Shown: positions 35,590 to 45,243, counted from the stretch's first letter. The stretch is DNA of 64,000 nt from Streptomyces achromogenes (GCF_030816715.1 NZ_JAUSYH010000001.1:8804001-8868000), one strand, 5' to 3'. Notes: generated from the letters alone by a model not told the origin. Made by a program: numbers and translations.

Positions 35590-35830
35590 ACGCCTTCCCC
35601 GGATCGTCCTCATCGCCTCCTCCAAGGGCGGAGCGAGGGTGGACAGAGCCGCGACGGCTTCACGTATGTAACGGCAAACAGTCGCGACCCCGATGCCGAA
35701 TTCTGCGGCGAGTTTGGGCGTATGTGTTGCGTCACCGCAGGGGGGCCGGGGCGAGCAGGGCCTGGCGTGCGGCGGAGAGTCGCCGCCAACGCGTCCTGGT
35801 CTCGCGTCGTCCGGCCCTCAGTTGTCCGGC
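35590..35830 (-). pseudogene. IS5-family transposase, N-terminal HTH remnant
   Basis: On the minus strand, across shifted frames, it reads RWRRLSAARQALLA..LR, RNTYAQ, and IGVATVCRYIREAV with LSTLAPPLEEAM. This is the helix-turn-helix N-terminus of IS5-type transposases. There are at least two frameshifts and a stop, and no catalytic part. Confidence 0.5.
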
Positions 35831-35923
35831 TGAAGCTCACTGGCCGAGCTGCTGGATTTGCTCCCGCTCAGTCGCCCGCTATGGGAGATACCAGCCTTGA
35901 AAGAGTGCGGATGCGCCCGGTGC

Positions 35924-36271
35924 TCAGCTGTAGTAAGCGATCTTCTCGTCGAGAACTTCCATGGCCCGGCGCAGAGCCGACACCCGTTGCTCCAGGGCGG
36001 CACGGCGCTCGCGAAGGAAGGCGACCCGGTGCTCCGGAGGATGCTCAGCGCGCAGAATGGCGATGAACCCCCGCAGGTCCGCGATGCCGAGGCCGGCCTC
36101 GCGGAAGCACGTGACCAGGCCGATCCAGAAAAGGTCGTCCTCGGTGTACTCTCTGCGCCCGCCGGCGGAGCGCCGGATCGGGCCGATGAGCCCTTCGCGC
36201 TCGTAATAGCGCAGTGTGTCGATGGAGACGCCAGTGCGCTCGACGGCTGTTGCCGGGGTGATGGTGGTCAT
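35924..36271 (-). CDS. MerR-family transcriptional regulator
   Basis: 115 residues. The N-terminal winged helix reads TITPATAVERTGVSIDTLRY then YEREGLIGPIRRSAGGRREY, followed by the coiled-coil dimer helix (VAFLRERRAALEQRVSALRR). There are no metal-binding cysteines, so it is a drug- or redox-type sensor rather than a metal sensor. It starts 19 bp after the aldo/keto reductase stop and probably controls that promoter through the palindrome at 37247-37262. Confidence 0.92.
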   Translation of the reverse strand: MTTITPATAVERTGVSIDTLRYYEREGLIGPIRRSAGGRREYTEDDLFWIGLVTCFREAGLGIADLRGFIAILRAEHPPEHRVAFLRERRAALEQRVSALRRAMEVLDEKIAYYS

Positions 36272-36290
36272 GAGGCTCCTTTGGCAGCTG

Positions 36291-37229
36291 CTACCGGGCT
36301 TCGTCGAAGCGCGCGACGTGTTCGTCGCTGAGCCGCACCCGGCGTGCAGCGAGTGCCTCCTCGATCTGCTCCACCCGGCTCGCGCCGACGATGGGATCGA
36401 TCCCCTGCCGCATCAGCCATGCCAGGACGACCTGGTTCCTCGTGGCCGAGAGCTCGTCGGCGACGTCATTCAGGACCGCGAGCACCTGAACGGTCCCAGG
36501 ATGATCATATGTCTGCGGAAGCTGCTTGTCCGCGCGCACGTAGGAACCCCACATCAGCGAGCTGTAGGACCACACGGCGAGCCCCTCCGACCGCGCGAGG
36601 TCCAGGTCCTCGGCGCCGAGCAGGCGATGGCCGGCCTCCGCGAGGGAGGTGAGCGGGCGCGGCTGGACGAGTGAGTGGCGCAGTTGCAGGGCCGTCCACG
36701 GTTCCACGCGCTGCTCCCGCGCGAGTGACCGGGCGCGCTCGACGCGCCAGGCGGCATGGTTGGCCGCCCCCACCCGCCGGGCCGCCCCCTTTGCGACCAG
36801 TTCACCGAAGGCGCCGACCGTCTCTTCCAGCGGCACGGTGCGGTCCTCGGCGTGGGCCCACAGCAGATCGATGTGGTCGACTCCCAGACGTCCCAGGCTC
36901 TCCTCCACGCCGGCATGGACGGCGCGGGCGGAAAGCCCTTCGGCGCTCTTGGGCCAGGAGTGCGGGACGAGCGGGTTCTGCCGGACCTTCGTCGCGATCC
37001 GTACCACGTCGCGAGCACCCGGCCGTGCCCGGAGCCACGCGCCGATCAGACGCTCACTGGCGCCGCCGACGCCACTGGGGTCGGTCCAGAAGGAGTAACA
37101 GTTCGCGGTGTCGAGCCAGATACCGCCGCCGGCGACGAAGGAGTCGAGGATCGCGAAGGCCCGGTCGGGATCGACGCGGGTGCCGAAGTCCATTGTTCCG
37201 AGGATGATTTGGGGGTCGGTGGTGTTCAT
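36291..37229 (-). CDS. Aldo/keto reductase
   Basis: About 312 residues of the NADPH-dependent aldo/keto reductase barrel. IILGTMDFGTRVDPD opens the barrel. WLDTANCYSFW holds the catalytic Asp and Tyr, and RIATKVRQNPL the Lys. IDLLWAHAEDRT holds the His, and QVVLAWLMRQGIDPIVGASR the C-terminal NADPH loop. ATG 37229 is preferred over ATG 37238 because the promoter overlaps the latter and would give a nearly leaderless message. First gene of an operon with merR. Confidence 0.9.
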   Translation of the reverse strand: MNTTDPQIILGTMDFGTRVDPDRAFAILDSFVAGGGIWLDTANCYSFWTDPSGVGGASERLIGAWLRARPGARDVVRIATKVRQNPLVPHSWPKSAEGLSARAVHAGVEESLGRLGVDHIDLLWAHAEDRTVPLEETVGAFGELVAKGAARRVGAANHAAWRVERARSLAREQRVEPWTALQLRHSLVQPRPLTSLAEAGHRLLGAEDLDLARSEGLAVWSYSSLMWGSYVRADKQLPQTYDHPGTVQVLAVLNDVADELSATRNQVVLAWLMRQGIDPIVGASRVEQIEEALAARRVRLSDEHVARFDEAR

Positions 37230-37236
37230 GCCGCCC

Positions 37237-37267
37237 ATGCTCGTATCTGGAGCGCGCTCCAGGTCAA
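37237..37267 (-). promoter_or_regulatory. MerR-type operator/promoter of the aldo/keto reductase operon
   Basis: On the minus strand TTGACC (37267-37262) is the -35 box. It is followed by the perfect 16-bp palindrome CTGGAGCGCGCTCCAG (37262-37247) and a -10-like TACGAG (37245-37240) or, at the longer 19-bp spacing usual for MerR promoters, GAGCAT (37242-37237). A palindrome lying between -35 and -10 is the hallmark of MerR-controlled promoters. Confidence 0.75.
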
Positions 37268-37539
37268 GAGCGGTTGTGGCGGAAGGGCCGGGGCCTTGTC
37301 TCCGGGGGGCCGGTGCAGCGTGTGACAGACGCGCGTGACGATGCCCCCTGGACGACGATCCCCTTGGGCAGGTCTGGTCGCGCGCTGAGCTGCGTGCCTC
37401 GGACGCTCCCGGCCTGCGCGCCGACGAGGACTCAGGCGGAGCGGAGAGCCGACAGCTGAGGGTGTGGTGGAACGGGCCACAGCGCCTCTGAACTCCGCTC
37501 CGTCATCGACGCGTTAAAACTGCGCCGCCACAGGACACC

Positions 37540-37865
37540 CAGCGGCCTCTACTTCCACCAAGGCGAACACACCGTCTCGGACGCCACGTTGCGCATCGCG
37601 GCCACACACTCGCAAAGCCAGGGCCAACGGTCATCCTGGCTGCCCTGGAACACCTCCGCCGCCACGACAACCCCCGCTGGACCAAGGACGCACCTTCGGC
37701 GAGGACGCGGCCCAGGCCCGGCGGCACAACGCTCCGGTGGTCGCGACGGCCCTACGCGATGGCGTCCGCGGCGTCGTGTGGTTCGCTGGCCGGACCAACA
37801 CGGCCAGTGGTCGACGCGCTCAAACCGGCCCGGAAGCATCCGCGTCATCCCCGGTATCCCTTGAC
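37540..37865 (+). pseudogene. ISAs1-family transposase, C-terminal remnant
   Basis: ALEHLRRHDNPRWTKDATFG then EDAAQARRHNAPVVATALRD and GVRGVVWFAGRTNTASGRRA, across shifted frames, correspond to the W-x-x-D-x-TFGED end of ISAs1 transposases. No N-terminal half is present; the segment 37268-37540 shows nothing else. Confidence 0.55.
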
Positions 37866-37956
37866 CGAACCCGGACGAGTCCGGAGAACTCCGGGGCTGT
37901 GCCGGCGGTCTGGTTGTGGCTGGGCCACGGCTGTGGCTGCGGTTGTCGGGCCGTGG

Positions 37957-38556
37957 TCAGAGCTGGAACTCCGCCGGCGACACGCCCAGCACACCACAGG
38001 CCTCCCGGAGAATCGCCTGTTCCGCCTGGGAGAAGTGGCCGTCGGCACCGGCGATGACGATCCCGGTCTGGACGACCGCGCGGGCCTCGGTAGGCTTCTT
38101 CGCGGCCTTGGCGATCTCCTGCAGGGCCTCGGCCCTGCCCTGCGGGAAGTTGCGGGTGAGCTGGTCCACATGCCGGTTGAAGCGCTGGCGCAGCTGGTCC
38201 GGCGGAAAGTTCTGCAGCACGTCGTTGCTGAGGATCATCGACTCCATCTGCTGGCGCTCGGCGGCGTCCACATGCCCGTCCGCCGCCGCGACCAGGGCGC
38301 ACATCGCCATGCTGGCGTCCCGGTACGCACCGCTCTTCAGCTCCGTCTTCAGGGAGCCGAGCTGTGTCTTCAGCAGGCCCACAAGCTGGGCCTTCGAACC
38401 GCCCCGCGAGCTGCCGTGCGAACCGCCGGCCGCCGAGGCGCCATGGCCCCCCTGGCTGCCGTGACCGCCATGGCCTCCGGCCGCGCCGTGGCCGCCGCCC
38501 TGGACCTGCTGTTGCAGCTGCTTGGCCTGGTCCTTGAGCCGGTCGAACAGTGCCAT
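37957..38556 (-). CDS. TerB-family tellurite-resistance-type protein
   Basis: 199 residues. The N-terminal 50 begin MALFDRLKDQAKQLQQQVQG and then run into a Gly/His-rich linker. The TerB helical domain follows: ASMAMCALVAAADGHVDAAE, then RQQMESMILSND and TGIVIAGADGHFSQAEQAIL, with two ADGH(V/F)xxAE acidic motifs that can bind metal ions. No other ter genes are nearby, so a link to tellurite is only by family name; stress or membrane-associated metal sensing is as likely. Confidence 0.88.
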   Translation of the reverse strand: MALFDRLKDQAKQLQQQVQGGGHGAAGGHGGHGSQGGHGASAAGGSHGSSRGGSKAQLVGLLKTQLGSLKTELKSGAYRDASMAMCALVAAADGHVDAAERQQMESMILSNDVLQNFPPDQLRQRFNRHVDQLTRNFPQGRAEALQEIAKAAKKPTEARAVVQTGIVIAGADGHFSQAEQAILREACGVLGVSPAEFQL

Positions 38557-39041
38557 TGACGTCACCTCGGTATTCGTCGGGTCATGCATGCTCATTTGAT
38601 CAACGTCCACCCCCGGGCAAAGGTTCCGCAAAGGCGCGGAGGATTGAGACGCCGGCGGAGGGGGTTGCCCGCGCCACGGCCCGATCGAGGCCGACGGCCG
38701 AGGGGATTGATCAATAGCCCCTCTGATCAGGACATCAGTCAAACGACCCTCAGCCGCGTGCACCTTTCGGTACGTGCGTCCTCCACTGAGTCGGCGTCAG
38801 CTCACCGCTGCCGTGTACCCATCGCAGACCCGCGCGGCCCTTCGGTCGGGAAGGGCTTCACGGTGCGGGTCACCGCGCCGCTCAGCGTCCACTGTGCGGT
38901 GTTGGAGGCGTGCGCCGCCCTCGCCGCAGAGGGGGCGCCCGGCCGGCCGCAATGCTTACCAGGTAAATGCAGACCGGGCTGCCGGCCAGTTCCCGGACGT
39001 ACCTCTTCTTGCCGGCCTTCTCCGCCGGCGTGGTGGGGCCG
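38557..39041. other. Intergenic stretch with a palindrome, no gene seen
   Basis: Between the TerB start and the EF-hand gene stop. The only structure I see is AGGGG-ATTGATCAAT-AG-CCCCT (38701-38722), a perfect 10-bp AT-rich palindrome inside a pair of G/C arms, 145 bp upstream of the TerB gene. It might be an operator. Confidence 0.4.
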
Positions 39042-39599
39042 TCAGGCGGGGATCCTGCCGAACAGGTGGTTGGCAGGAGCGTTGGGGTCGTTGCCGTAGA
39101 AGAACTCCGTGACCGCCTGGTGGAACTCGGCGCGGTCCAGCGCACCGGAGCCGTCCTGGTCCAGAGCGGCGAAGACCGCGGCGCAGTCCTCGCCGGGAAC
39201 ATCGGCGACCGCGCCGAACATCTGCTTGAACTCGGCTTGATCGATCTTGCCGTCCGCGTTGAGATCGACCAGGTCGAAGAAGCAGTTGGTCACCGGCTCG
39301 ATCTGTTCCGGATACAGGGCTGGGTCGGTCAGGACCCGTCTGAATCCTTCGGTCATCTCTCGCAGGTCGACCTTCCCGTCGCCGTCCTGGTCCATGGGGG
39401 CGATGACGTTGGTCCAGAACCCGTCCATCCCGTCGGTGAGCAGACGGGCGGTCGTCGAGTCCGGCGCGACGCTACGGGCACCGATGTAGCGCTCGCTCAT
39501 CATGCGAACATCCCGATGGGTGATAAACCCGTCGCCGTCGACGTCGGCGCCCCTGAACCACTGGGCGTACTTGAGGTCTTGAAGTGCAGTCACGAACAC
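39042..39599 (-). CDS. Calcium-binding protein with four EF-hands
   Basis: 185 residues, of the calerythrin/sarcoplasmic calcium-binding type. Four canonical EF-hand loops are present: DVDGDGFITHRD (19-30), DQDGDGKVDLRE (70-81), DLNADGKIDQAE (112-123) and DQDGSGALDRAE (147-158). All have acidic residues at positions 1, 3 and 12 except that loop 1 ends in Asp. Starts possible are GTG 39599 or GTG 39593. No signal peptide, so it acts as an intracellular calcium buffer or sensor. Confidence 0.92.
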   Translation of the reverse strand: MFVTALQDLKYAQWFRGADVDGDGFITHRDVRMMSERYIGARSVAPDSTTARLLTDGMDGFWTNVIAPMDQDGDGKVDLREMTEGFRRVLTDPALYPEQIEPVTNCFFDLVDLNADGKIDQAEFKQMFGAVADVPGEDCAAVFAALDQDGSGALDRAEFHQAVTEFFYGNDPNAPANHLFGRIPA

Positions 39600-39734
39600 G
39601 TACGGTATTCACTCCATCACTCAGACACAAACGGGCTCGTGGAGAGCCTGTCTCTCGGCGGCCCGGGCCGGCCTGCCGCGCACGTGACGGTGGCGGACCA
39701 CAAGGCGTGCACGCAGAGGGAAGAGGGTTTCGTG

Positions 39735-42059
39735 TCAATGCTCGAGGTCTGGCGGTGAGAACGCCTGCACCTCGGGAAGCGGATCGTCGTAGCGCTCCAC
39801 ATCGACCAGCGCACTGAGCGCACTCGGCCCCTGGGACAGGCGCGAGCACGGTCGATCCGCCGTGAGAACGTTCGGATTGCCGTGGCGGTCCAGTGTTCCG
39901 CTCAGGCCCGGCCGGACCGGATCCCACCACGCTCCCGTGGACAGTTGCACGACGCCTGCCATGACGTCGTCCGACAGGACCGCGCCCGCCAGACAGCTGC
40001 CCCGATCGTTGTAGACGCGTACGATCATGCCGCTCTCGATGCCCCGCGACGCGGCGTCCGACGGGTTGATCGTCACGGGCTCACGGCCGTGGATCTTCGA
40101 ACTGAGGCTGTGGCCACCGTTGTCGTACTGGCTGTGCAGGCGTGAGGCGGGCTGATTCGAGATCAGGTGCAGCGGGAACCGGGCCGACAGGTCAGCATGA
40201 AGCCACTCCACTGGCTCGTACCACGTCGGATGCCCGGCGCAGTCGTCGTAGCCGAACGAGTCGATCTCCTCGGAGAAGATCTCGATCCGGCCCGACGGAG
40301 TCGGCAGGGGGAAACGCTGTGGATCTGAGCGGAGCGCCTCGAAGCTGCCGGGGAACGGTCCGGTCAACGCCGGTAGGGCAGCGGTGGAGTTCCGCCAGAA
40401 GTCGTCGAAATCCGGCAAGGCGGCATCGCCGCCGAGCTCGGACCTCGTCTGCTCGTAAAGGTGCCGGACCCATTCGAGCTCGGAACGCGACTGGGTGAAC
40501 TCCTGCTCGTATCCGAGCCGGGAGGCGAGGGCGGCGAAGATCTGGTGGTCAGTGCGCGACTCGCCCTCCGGCTCGCGGACCTTCGGCATCGCAACGAGGT
40601 GGGGGTCGCAGAATCCAGCGGCGAAGTCGTCGCGCTCCAAGGTGGTGGCGACGGGCAGGACGATGTCAGCGAACTTGGCCGTGGTGTTCCACCAGGCTTC
40701 GTGGACCACCACCGTGTCAGGGGTCTGCCAGGCGCGGGTCAATCGATGCAGGTCCTGATGGTGGTGGAACGGGTTGCCTCCGCACCAGTAGATCAGGCGG
40801 AGCTCGGGCAACGTGAGGCGCAGGCCGTCGTAGTCGATGGTCTTCCCCGGGTGCAGCAGGGTGTCGGCGATCCTCGCGACCGGGATGAAGTCCGCAACGG
40901 GGTTGGAGACCTTGGGCACTGCCGCCACGAAAGGGCGGCCCGGGGCGACGCCGGTCGCGTCCATCGTCGCGTAGCCTGCGCCCCAGCCGCAGCCGGGCCG
41001 GCCCATGGAGCCCGCCATGGCGGCCAGCACGACAGACATCCAGATCGGTTGTTCGCCGTGGTCCGCCCGTTGCACCGCGTAGTTGACCATGATGAGGGAA
41101 GGCTGGGTGGCCAGGCGGCGGGCGAGGTCGGTGATCGCGCCGCGGCTGATGCCCGTGATCTCCGCTGCCCAGGCGGCGTCCTTGGGGATGCCGTCGAACT
41201 CACCGCCGAGGTAGGAGGCGAAGCGGTCGAAGCCGACGCAGCACCGGCGGAGGAAGTCCTCGTCGTGCCACCCGTTGACCAACATCGTGTGGGCGATGCC
41301 GAGCATCGCGGCGGTGTCGGTGTTGGGGACGACGGGCAGCCACTCGGCGTCGAGGAAGCCGGCGACGTCGCTGCGGATGGGACTGACGTTGACGAACCGC
41401 ACCCCGGACTCACGGCACCGGCGCTGCAGGTTCTGCGTCTGATGCCTGGCCAGCCCCCCGGGGTTGATCTGGCTGTTCTTGAGGGCCAGCCCTCCGAAGG
41501 CCACGACGAGCTCGCAGTTCTCGGCGATCTCGTGCCACATCGGCATCCGGGACTGGTAGCTCCACGGGTGCCCGCCGATCACATGGGGGAGGACGACCTC
41601 CAAAGCTGCGGTGCTGTACGTGTTGCGAGAGTCGGTGTATCCCCCGCCCAATGCCAGAAACCGTTGGAGTTGACCTTGTGCGTTGTGGAAGCCGCCCGCA
41701 CTCGCCCAGCCGTAAGATCCGCCGAACACCGCGCTGTCTCCGTGCTGTGAACGAACTCGACGCAGTTCATCGCTCACCAGCGTGATCGCGTCGTCCCAGC
41801 TCACCTCCACGAAGGCGTCCGCGCCTCTGGCCGTGTCGTGGACACGGGGCAGGCCGTTCAGCCAGCCTTTGCGTACCGCGGGGCGCAGCACGCGAGCGTT
41901 GTCGTCGGCGGCTGTCACCATTCCGGGGCCGATAGGTGACGGCGCCGTGTCATCACCCCTCGGCTCAATTCGTACCAGCCGGCCGGAATCGACCACCGCG
42001 ATAAAGCTGCCCCAGTGCGTGGCAACCGACATGCGTCGTTCCACGTGCATCAACTCCAT
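39735..42059 (-). CDS. Molybdopterin oxidoreductase, BisC/TorZ type
   Basis: 774 residues of the DMSO-reductase family. It lacks an N-terminal iron-sulfur cysteine cluster, as in biotin-sulfoxide and TMAO reductases. The molybdenum ligand region GGSYGWASAGGFHNAQGQLQ matches their SYGWxSxGxxHNxxxLLQR, with serine as the Mo ligand. Pterin-binding motifs GGLALKNSQINPGGL, GCGWGAGYATMDATGVAPGR, WCGGNPFHHHQDL and HEAWWNTTAKFADIVLP are complete. No Tat signal is seen at the N-terminus, so it is probably cytoplasmic. ATG 42059 and 42032 are both possible starts. Likely reduces an S- or N-oxide. Confidence 0.9.
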   Translation of the reverse strand: MELMHVERRMSVATHWGSFIAVVDSGRLVRIEPRGDDTAPSPIGPGMVTAADDNARVLRPAVRKGWLNGLPRVHDTARGADAFVEVSWDDAITLVSDELRRVRSQHGDSAVFGGSYGWASAGGFHNAQGQLQRFLALGGGYTDSRNTYSTAALEVVLPHVIGGHPWSYQSRMPMWHEIAENCELVVAFGGLALKNSQINPGGLARHQTQNLQRRCRESGVRFVNVSPIRSDVAGFLDAEWLPVVPNTDTAAMLGIAHTMLVNGWHDEDFLRRCCVGFDRFASYLGGEFDGIPKDAAWAAEITGISRGAITDLARRLATQPSLIMVNYAVQRADHGEQPIWMSVVLAAMAGSMGRPGCGWGAGYATMDATGVAPGRPFVAAVPKVSNPVADFIPVARIADTLLHPGKTIDYDGLRLTLPELRLIYWCGGNPFHHHQDLHRLTRAWQTPDTVVVHEAWWNTTAKFADIVLPVATTLERDDFAAGFCDPHLVAMPKVREPEGESRTDHQIFAALASRLGYEQEFTQSRSELEWVRHLYEQTRSELGGDAALPDFDDFWRNSTAALPALTGPFPGSFEALRSDPQRFPLPTPSGRIEIFSEEIDSFGYDDCAGHPTWYEPVEWLHADLSARFPLHLISNQPASRLHSQYDNGGHSLSSKIHGREPVTINPSDAASRGIESGMIVRVYNDRGSCLAGAVLSDDVMAGVVQLSTGAWWDPVRPGLSGTLDRHGNPNVLTADRPCSRLSQGPSALSALVDVERYDDPLPEVQAFSPPDLEH

Positions 42060-42941
42060 CCCTGAAGTTTCCGCTGCCCTCGGAGAACGGATGTCGGTCG
42101 ACGGTCCGCGGGACAGAGACTTCCCCTATGGCCCGCTGCGCAATCCCGCCGGTGGGCGCGATCGCCATCGGCCGCACAGAGCCCCGACCGACTCGACTCG
42201 CATCAAGGCATCTCCGTCGGCAAACGATTCGTTTGCCGACAGGCGGTCGACGCGTCCAATGAACCCGTTTGCAGTCCGGGGGTTTCCGGCGGAGCGGGCA
42301 TCCGGGTTCGCAATAGACGCGAAGTGACAGATCTTGTCCGTGCAGCATCTATTCGTCAGCCAGCCTCCGCAGCCGCCCAGCCACACCCCGCACCAGAAGG
42401 TGCGCCCCACGTGGGTCCGGCGAAACAACTCGAGGCCGAGCGCATCAGTGGGAAGTTCGGACTGGTTCTTCGGAGCCGACGTTGTCGAGCACCGCGGTCT
42501 TCACACGGCGGAATCCCTGTCCATGATGCCTCCGGTTCAGAACCGTACTTGCTCCAAGGCGAGGGTACAGATGGCCACCGACAACGGCCCCGGCGAGGGT
42601 TCCGCTCCAGGACGCCACCGCAAGGGCACTGACGGGACATCCGCCTTCTTGCGCAAGGGGAGGCGCACGGTGGTGCACCCGGAGCCGGGTGGCGTGCGCG
42701 GTGATGCGGAACTCCAACCCCCTGTTCCTGTACTCCTTCAAGGTCCTGGCCCGATGCCGGCACGCCAACGGACACTGACGAGCTGGAGCGGAACTGCACC
42801 AGGATCCGTGCGCGGACCGCCCTCGGCTACCTGGTCCAGGGCAGACCGACAGCGGACCAGACCCGCCGGCGGCCCCATCTGCCCGTTCTCAGCTCCGCCA
42901 GGTGAGTTGCCGACCAGCCTCCGGGCCCGGGGACGGACCGT
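42060..42941. other. Long stretch without a supported gene
   Basis: Open frames on both strands lack motifs and ribosome sites. It contains the palindrome at 42216-42240 and the promoter of the molybdoenzyme gene. Confidence 0.4.
42216..42240. promoter_or_regulatory. 25-bp palindrome upstream of the molybdoenzyme gene
   Basis: GTCGGCAAACGA and TCGTTTGCCGAC are perfect 12-bp arms around one T. Placed 157 bp upstream of the molybdoenzyme start, it looks like a binding site for a dimeric repressor (TetR- or GntR-type). Confidence 0.6.
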
Positions 42942-43844
42942 TCAGCCGCGCTGGGCGGCGTCGTAGACGGCCCGCGCGGTGCTGTCGAACGTCGGCCCGT
43001 ACATCGGGGTGCCACCGCCGTGGCCCTCGCCGTGGCTGTTGACCGACACCACGGTGCCCTTGCCGGTGGCGGAATCGAAGCCGGCGAGCCAGGGACCGCC
43101 GCTCGCACCGCCGCCGAGGTCGCACGGGACGCGGTCCTCGCCCTCGGGGGCACGCTGAGAGGTACCGGCGCAGTACAGCAGCTCCTCGCCTCGCTGGGGA
43201 GTGGTCGCCGGATAGCCGAAGGCGGTGACCCGCTCACCGGCCGAACGGCCGAAGGCGACGTTCTGCGCCCCCACCGCGTCGGTGAGCCGCTTCCCGTACG
43301 CCGGGGTGGCGACGACCATCGCCGCTACGTCATTGACGGTGTCCTCGGCCCAGGAGCGCGGTGTCATGGTCGCCTTGACGGCGTAGCGGCCATATGGAGT
43401 CTTGCCCTTGACATAGCCGGGGACGAAGACGATGTCGCTGTAAGTATTGACCGGCGAGGAGCCGAGGCGCGCACAGTGAGCGGCGGTCATGATCACTGAG
43501 TGGTTGCCGCTGGTGACGACGCTGGCCGTGCACCAAGTGTCCTGCCCGCTCGAATCGACGAAGAAGAGCCGGCCGATGCTGGGGATGGCCTTGCCGGTCC
43601 AGGGCTTGCTGAGCGGACCGGTCGGCCCCAGGTCGACGGCGCGGCTGACCTGCTTCATGCGCGCGGGCGTCCAGTACGAGAGGGCTCCGGTTTGATCCGC
43701 CGCCGAGTAGGTGACCGTACTGACCTGACCGGTTGCGGCGGCTGCGGGCAAGGCCGGGGCCGCCAGGGGGCTGGCCAGGGCCAGCAGTCCGGTGGCGAGA
43801 CCGGAGACGGTGCGGCGGGCGCCTCGGGACGAGCTGGGCGACAT
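42942..43844 (-). CDS. Secreted trypsin-like serine protease
   Basis: 300 residues. A long signal peptide (basic start with GARR, then VSGLATGLLALASPLAAPAL, cleavage after AAA near 37) is followed by a prosegment and a chymotrypsin-fold domain. The catalytic triad is complete: H123 in VIMTAAHC, D172 in TVNDVAAM and S248 in CDLGGGASGGPWL. Three cysteines near the active site fit disulfides (C105-C124 and C225-C241). GAGGACACTC precedes the ATG. Confidence 0.93.
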   Translation of the reverse strand: MSPSSSRGARRTVSGLATGLLALASPLAAPALPAAAATGQVSTVTYSAADQTGALSYWTPARMKQVSRAVDLGPTGPLSKPWTGKAIPSIGRLFFVDSSGQDTWCTASVVTSGNHSVIMTAAHCARLGSSPVNTYSDIVFVPGYVKGKTPYGRYAVKATMTPRSWAEDTVNDVAAMVVATPAYGKRLTDAVGAQNVAFGRSAGERVTAFGYPATTPQRGEELLYCAGTSQRAPEGEDRVPCDLGGGASGGPWLAGFDSATGKGTVVSVNSHGEGHGGGTPMYGPTFDSTARAVYDAAQRG

Positions 43845-44207
43845 GAGTGTCCTCGGATGATCGGGATCGGGTCTTCACCCGGAAGGACGCGATTCCGGCG
43901 AGTGGCGTGCATCCGCTGTTTGATCTTTGTTGTCACGGCCATCTCGTCCGGAGTGGCAGGGGCGACCGGGCCAGCGCCGCGGCCGTGGTCGATCAGCCCC
44001 CGGACGACCTGGGCACCGTCGACCTGCACCAGACGCCCCCGACCGACCCTGCTCGGGCGCGCGGCGCACATCCGCGAGGCGTGAGCTCACGTCGTGCGCT
44101 GACCGGGCGGGCACGGCACGGCACCTGACCGTGGCAGACGGTCCGGCCGCGGCAGCGCCTTCTCGGTCGCAGGGACTGCCGTAGGCGGCAGAGGGCGGGT
44201 GCGCAAG
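43845..44207. other. Intergenic stretch, no gene seen
   Basis: Region upstream of the protease and downstream of the small secreted protein at 44261. No motif-bearing frame. Confidence 0.4.
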
Positions 44208-44236
44208 GCCCCGCCGCCGGGTGTCCGGGGCGGGGC
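44208..44236 (-). terminator. GC-rich hairpin after the gene at 44261
   Basis: GCCCCGCC (44208-44215) pairs with GGCGGGGC (44229-44236), loop 13 nt, 24 bp past the stop codon. A plausible intrinsic terminator. Confidence 0.5.
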
Positions 44237-44260
44237 GCTGGAGTGGCTGGGGTCGGGTCG

Positions 44261-44623
44261 TCAGTTGCCGCGGATGGCGTAGACGCTGATGCCGACGGTG
44301 CTGGAGGCGCTCTGCCTGCCCAGGGCGATCCAGCCGGTTCCGTCGGGAGTGGGGAAGCTGCCGACGAGGATCGCGTCGTTGCCCTGAGCTTCGGCCCCGC
44401 CGCCGACGACGTGCTTGCCGGGCGGGCAGTAGACGGTACGGCGCTGGAAGTTCGGGACGTTGTCGTTGGGCAGCGTGACGATCTGGTGGCCGTCGACGAC
44501 ACGGGTGTGTGTGCGGGCTTGGTGGAGGGGGTGTGCTCGGGGGCTGCCAGGGCGGCCCCACCCGGCTCCGGCGGCGAGGGTGAGCGCCACTGCGCCGGAG
44601 ATGAGAGCCGTCTTTGCCCGCAT
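44261..44623 (-). CDS. Small secreted protein, 120 residues
   Basis: A signal peptide (MRAKTALISGAVALTLAAGA) precedes a mature part of about 95 residues with VYCPPGKHVVGGGAEAQGND, later FPTPDGTGWIALGRQSA and VGISVYAI. The CPxGxxVxGGGA pattern followed by small beta strands resembles domains found in secreted actinobacterial proteins of unknown function. A perfect AGGAGGAG site precedes the ATG. Single gene. Confidence 0.8.
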   Translation of the reverse strand: MRAKTALISGAVALTLAAGAGWGRPGSPRAHPLHQARTHTRVVDGHQIVTLPNDNVPNFQRRTVYCPPGKHVVGGGAEAQGNDAILVGSFPTPDGTGWIALGRQSASSTVGISVYAIRGN

Positions 44624-45243
44624 GCGTCTCCTCCTGGTCGTGCGGGCGCCTGTGCTGGTGTCCCGTCACTGGTGCAACGGTGCCGGGCGTGGGAGGTGCA
44701 GGCCGGGCTGTTGCTGGTCAAACGTCCTGATCGCGGGATGTGGGTACGTGGGGTGCGTGAGAGGCGCGGGCCCCCGGGATGATGCAGACGGTGGCCGGGA
44801 TGGGGGCGGCGGGATGGTCGATGACCGACCGTGCCGGGGAGGCCCGGCCCGCCGGAGGGAGCGTGCTGGACCGGTGGCCGGGGCCGCCGCCCGCCAGGCC
44901 TGGCTCGCGTCCGGCAATCGCTCGATCTGACGTTCAGGACTCTCGCCGCACCGCCGAGGGGAACCACTTGTCCGCTGCGGACATGGGAGCCCTGAGCACG
45001 CTCGACCCCCCAACCACCGAGCGTCGGACCGCTGACATCGCTGCCCCGTCGTCATCCCTGGTAACGCGGAACGAGCGCCGCGTGACTTCCTGGGTGACGC
45101 CGACAGGCAGGACACAGACCGTGCGCCGGCGGCCGGACCCCGACCGACGGCCTGTGTCCCCCTGTCCGGCCACCCCGAACGGTGTGGCCCATTCCCGGTG
45201 GTGCAGCATGTGCTCAGCTATCGCCTTCCCGTGAGGGGACGTC
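44624..45243. other. Intergenic stretch without a supported gene
   Basis: Divergent promoter region between the genes at 44623 (-) and 45244 (+). A minus-strand frame (44934-45215) contains RRRTVCVLPVGVTQEVTRRS with acceptable codon use but no known family or good start. Confidence 0.35.

Noticed and set aside
37957-38556. Tellurite-resistance gene cluster
   Set aside because: Only a TerB-like protein is present; no terA, terC, terD or terZ genes lie in the window.
40461-41750. 429-codon plus-strand open frame
   Set aside because: Antisense to the molybdoenzyme gene, whose cofactor motifs are unmistakable.
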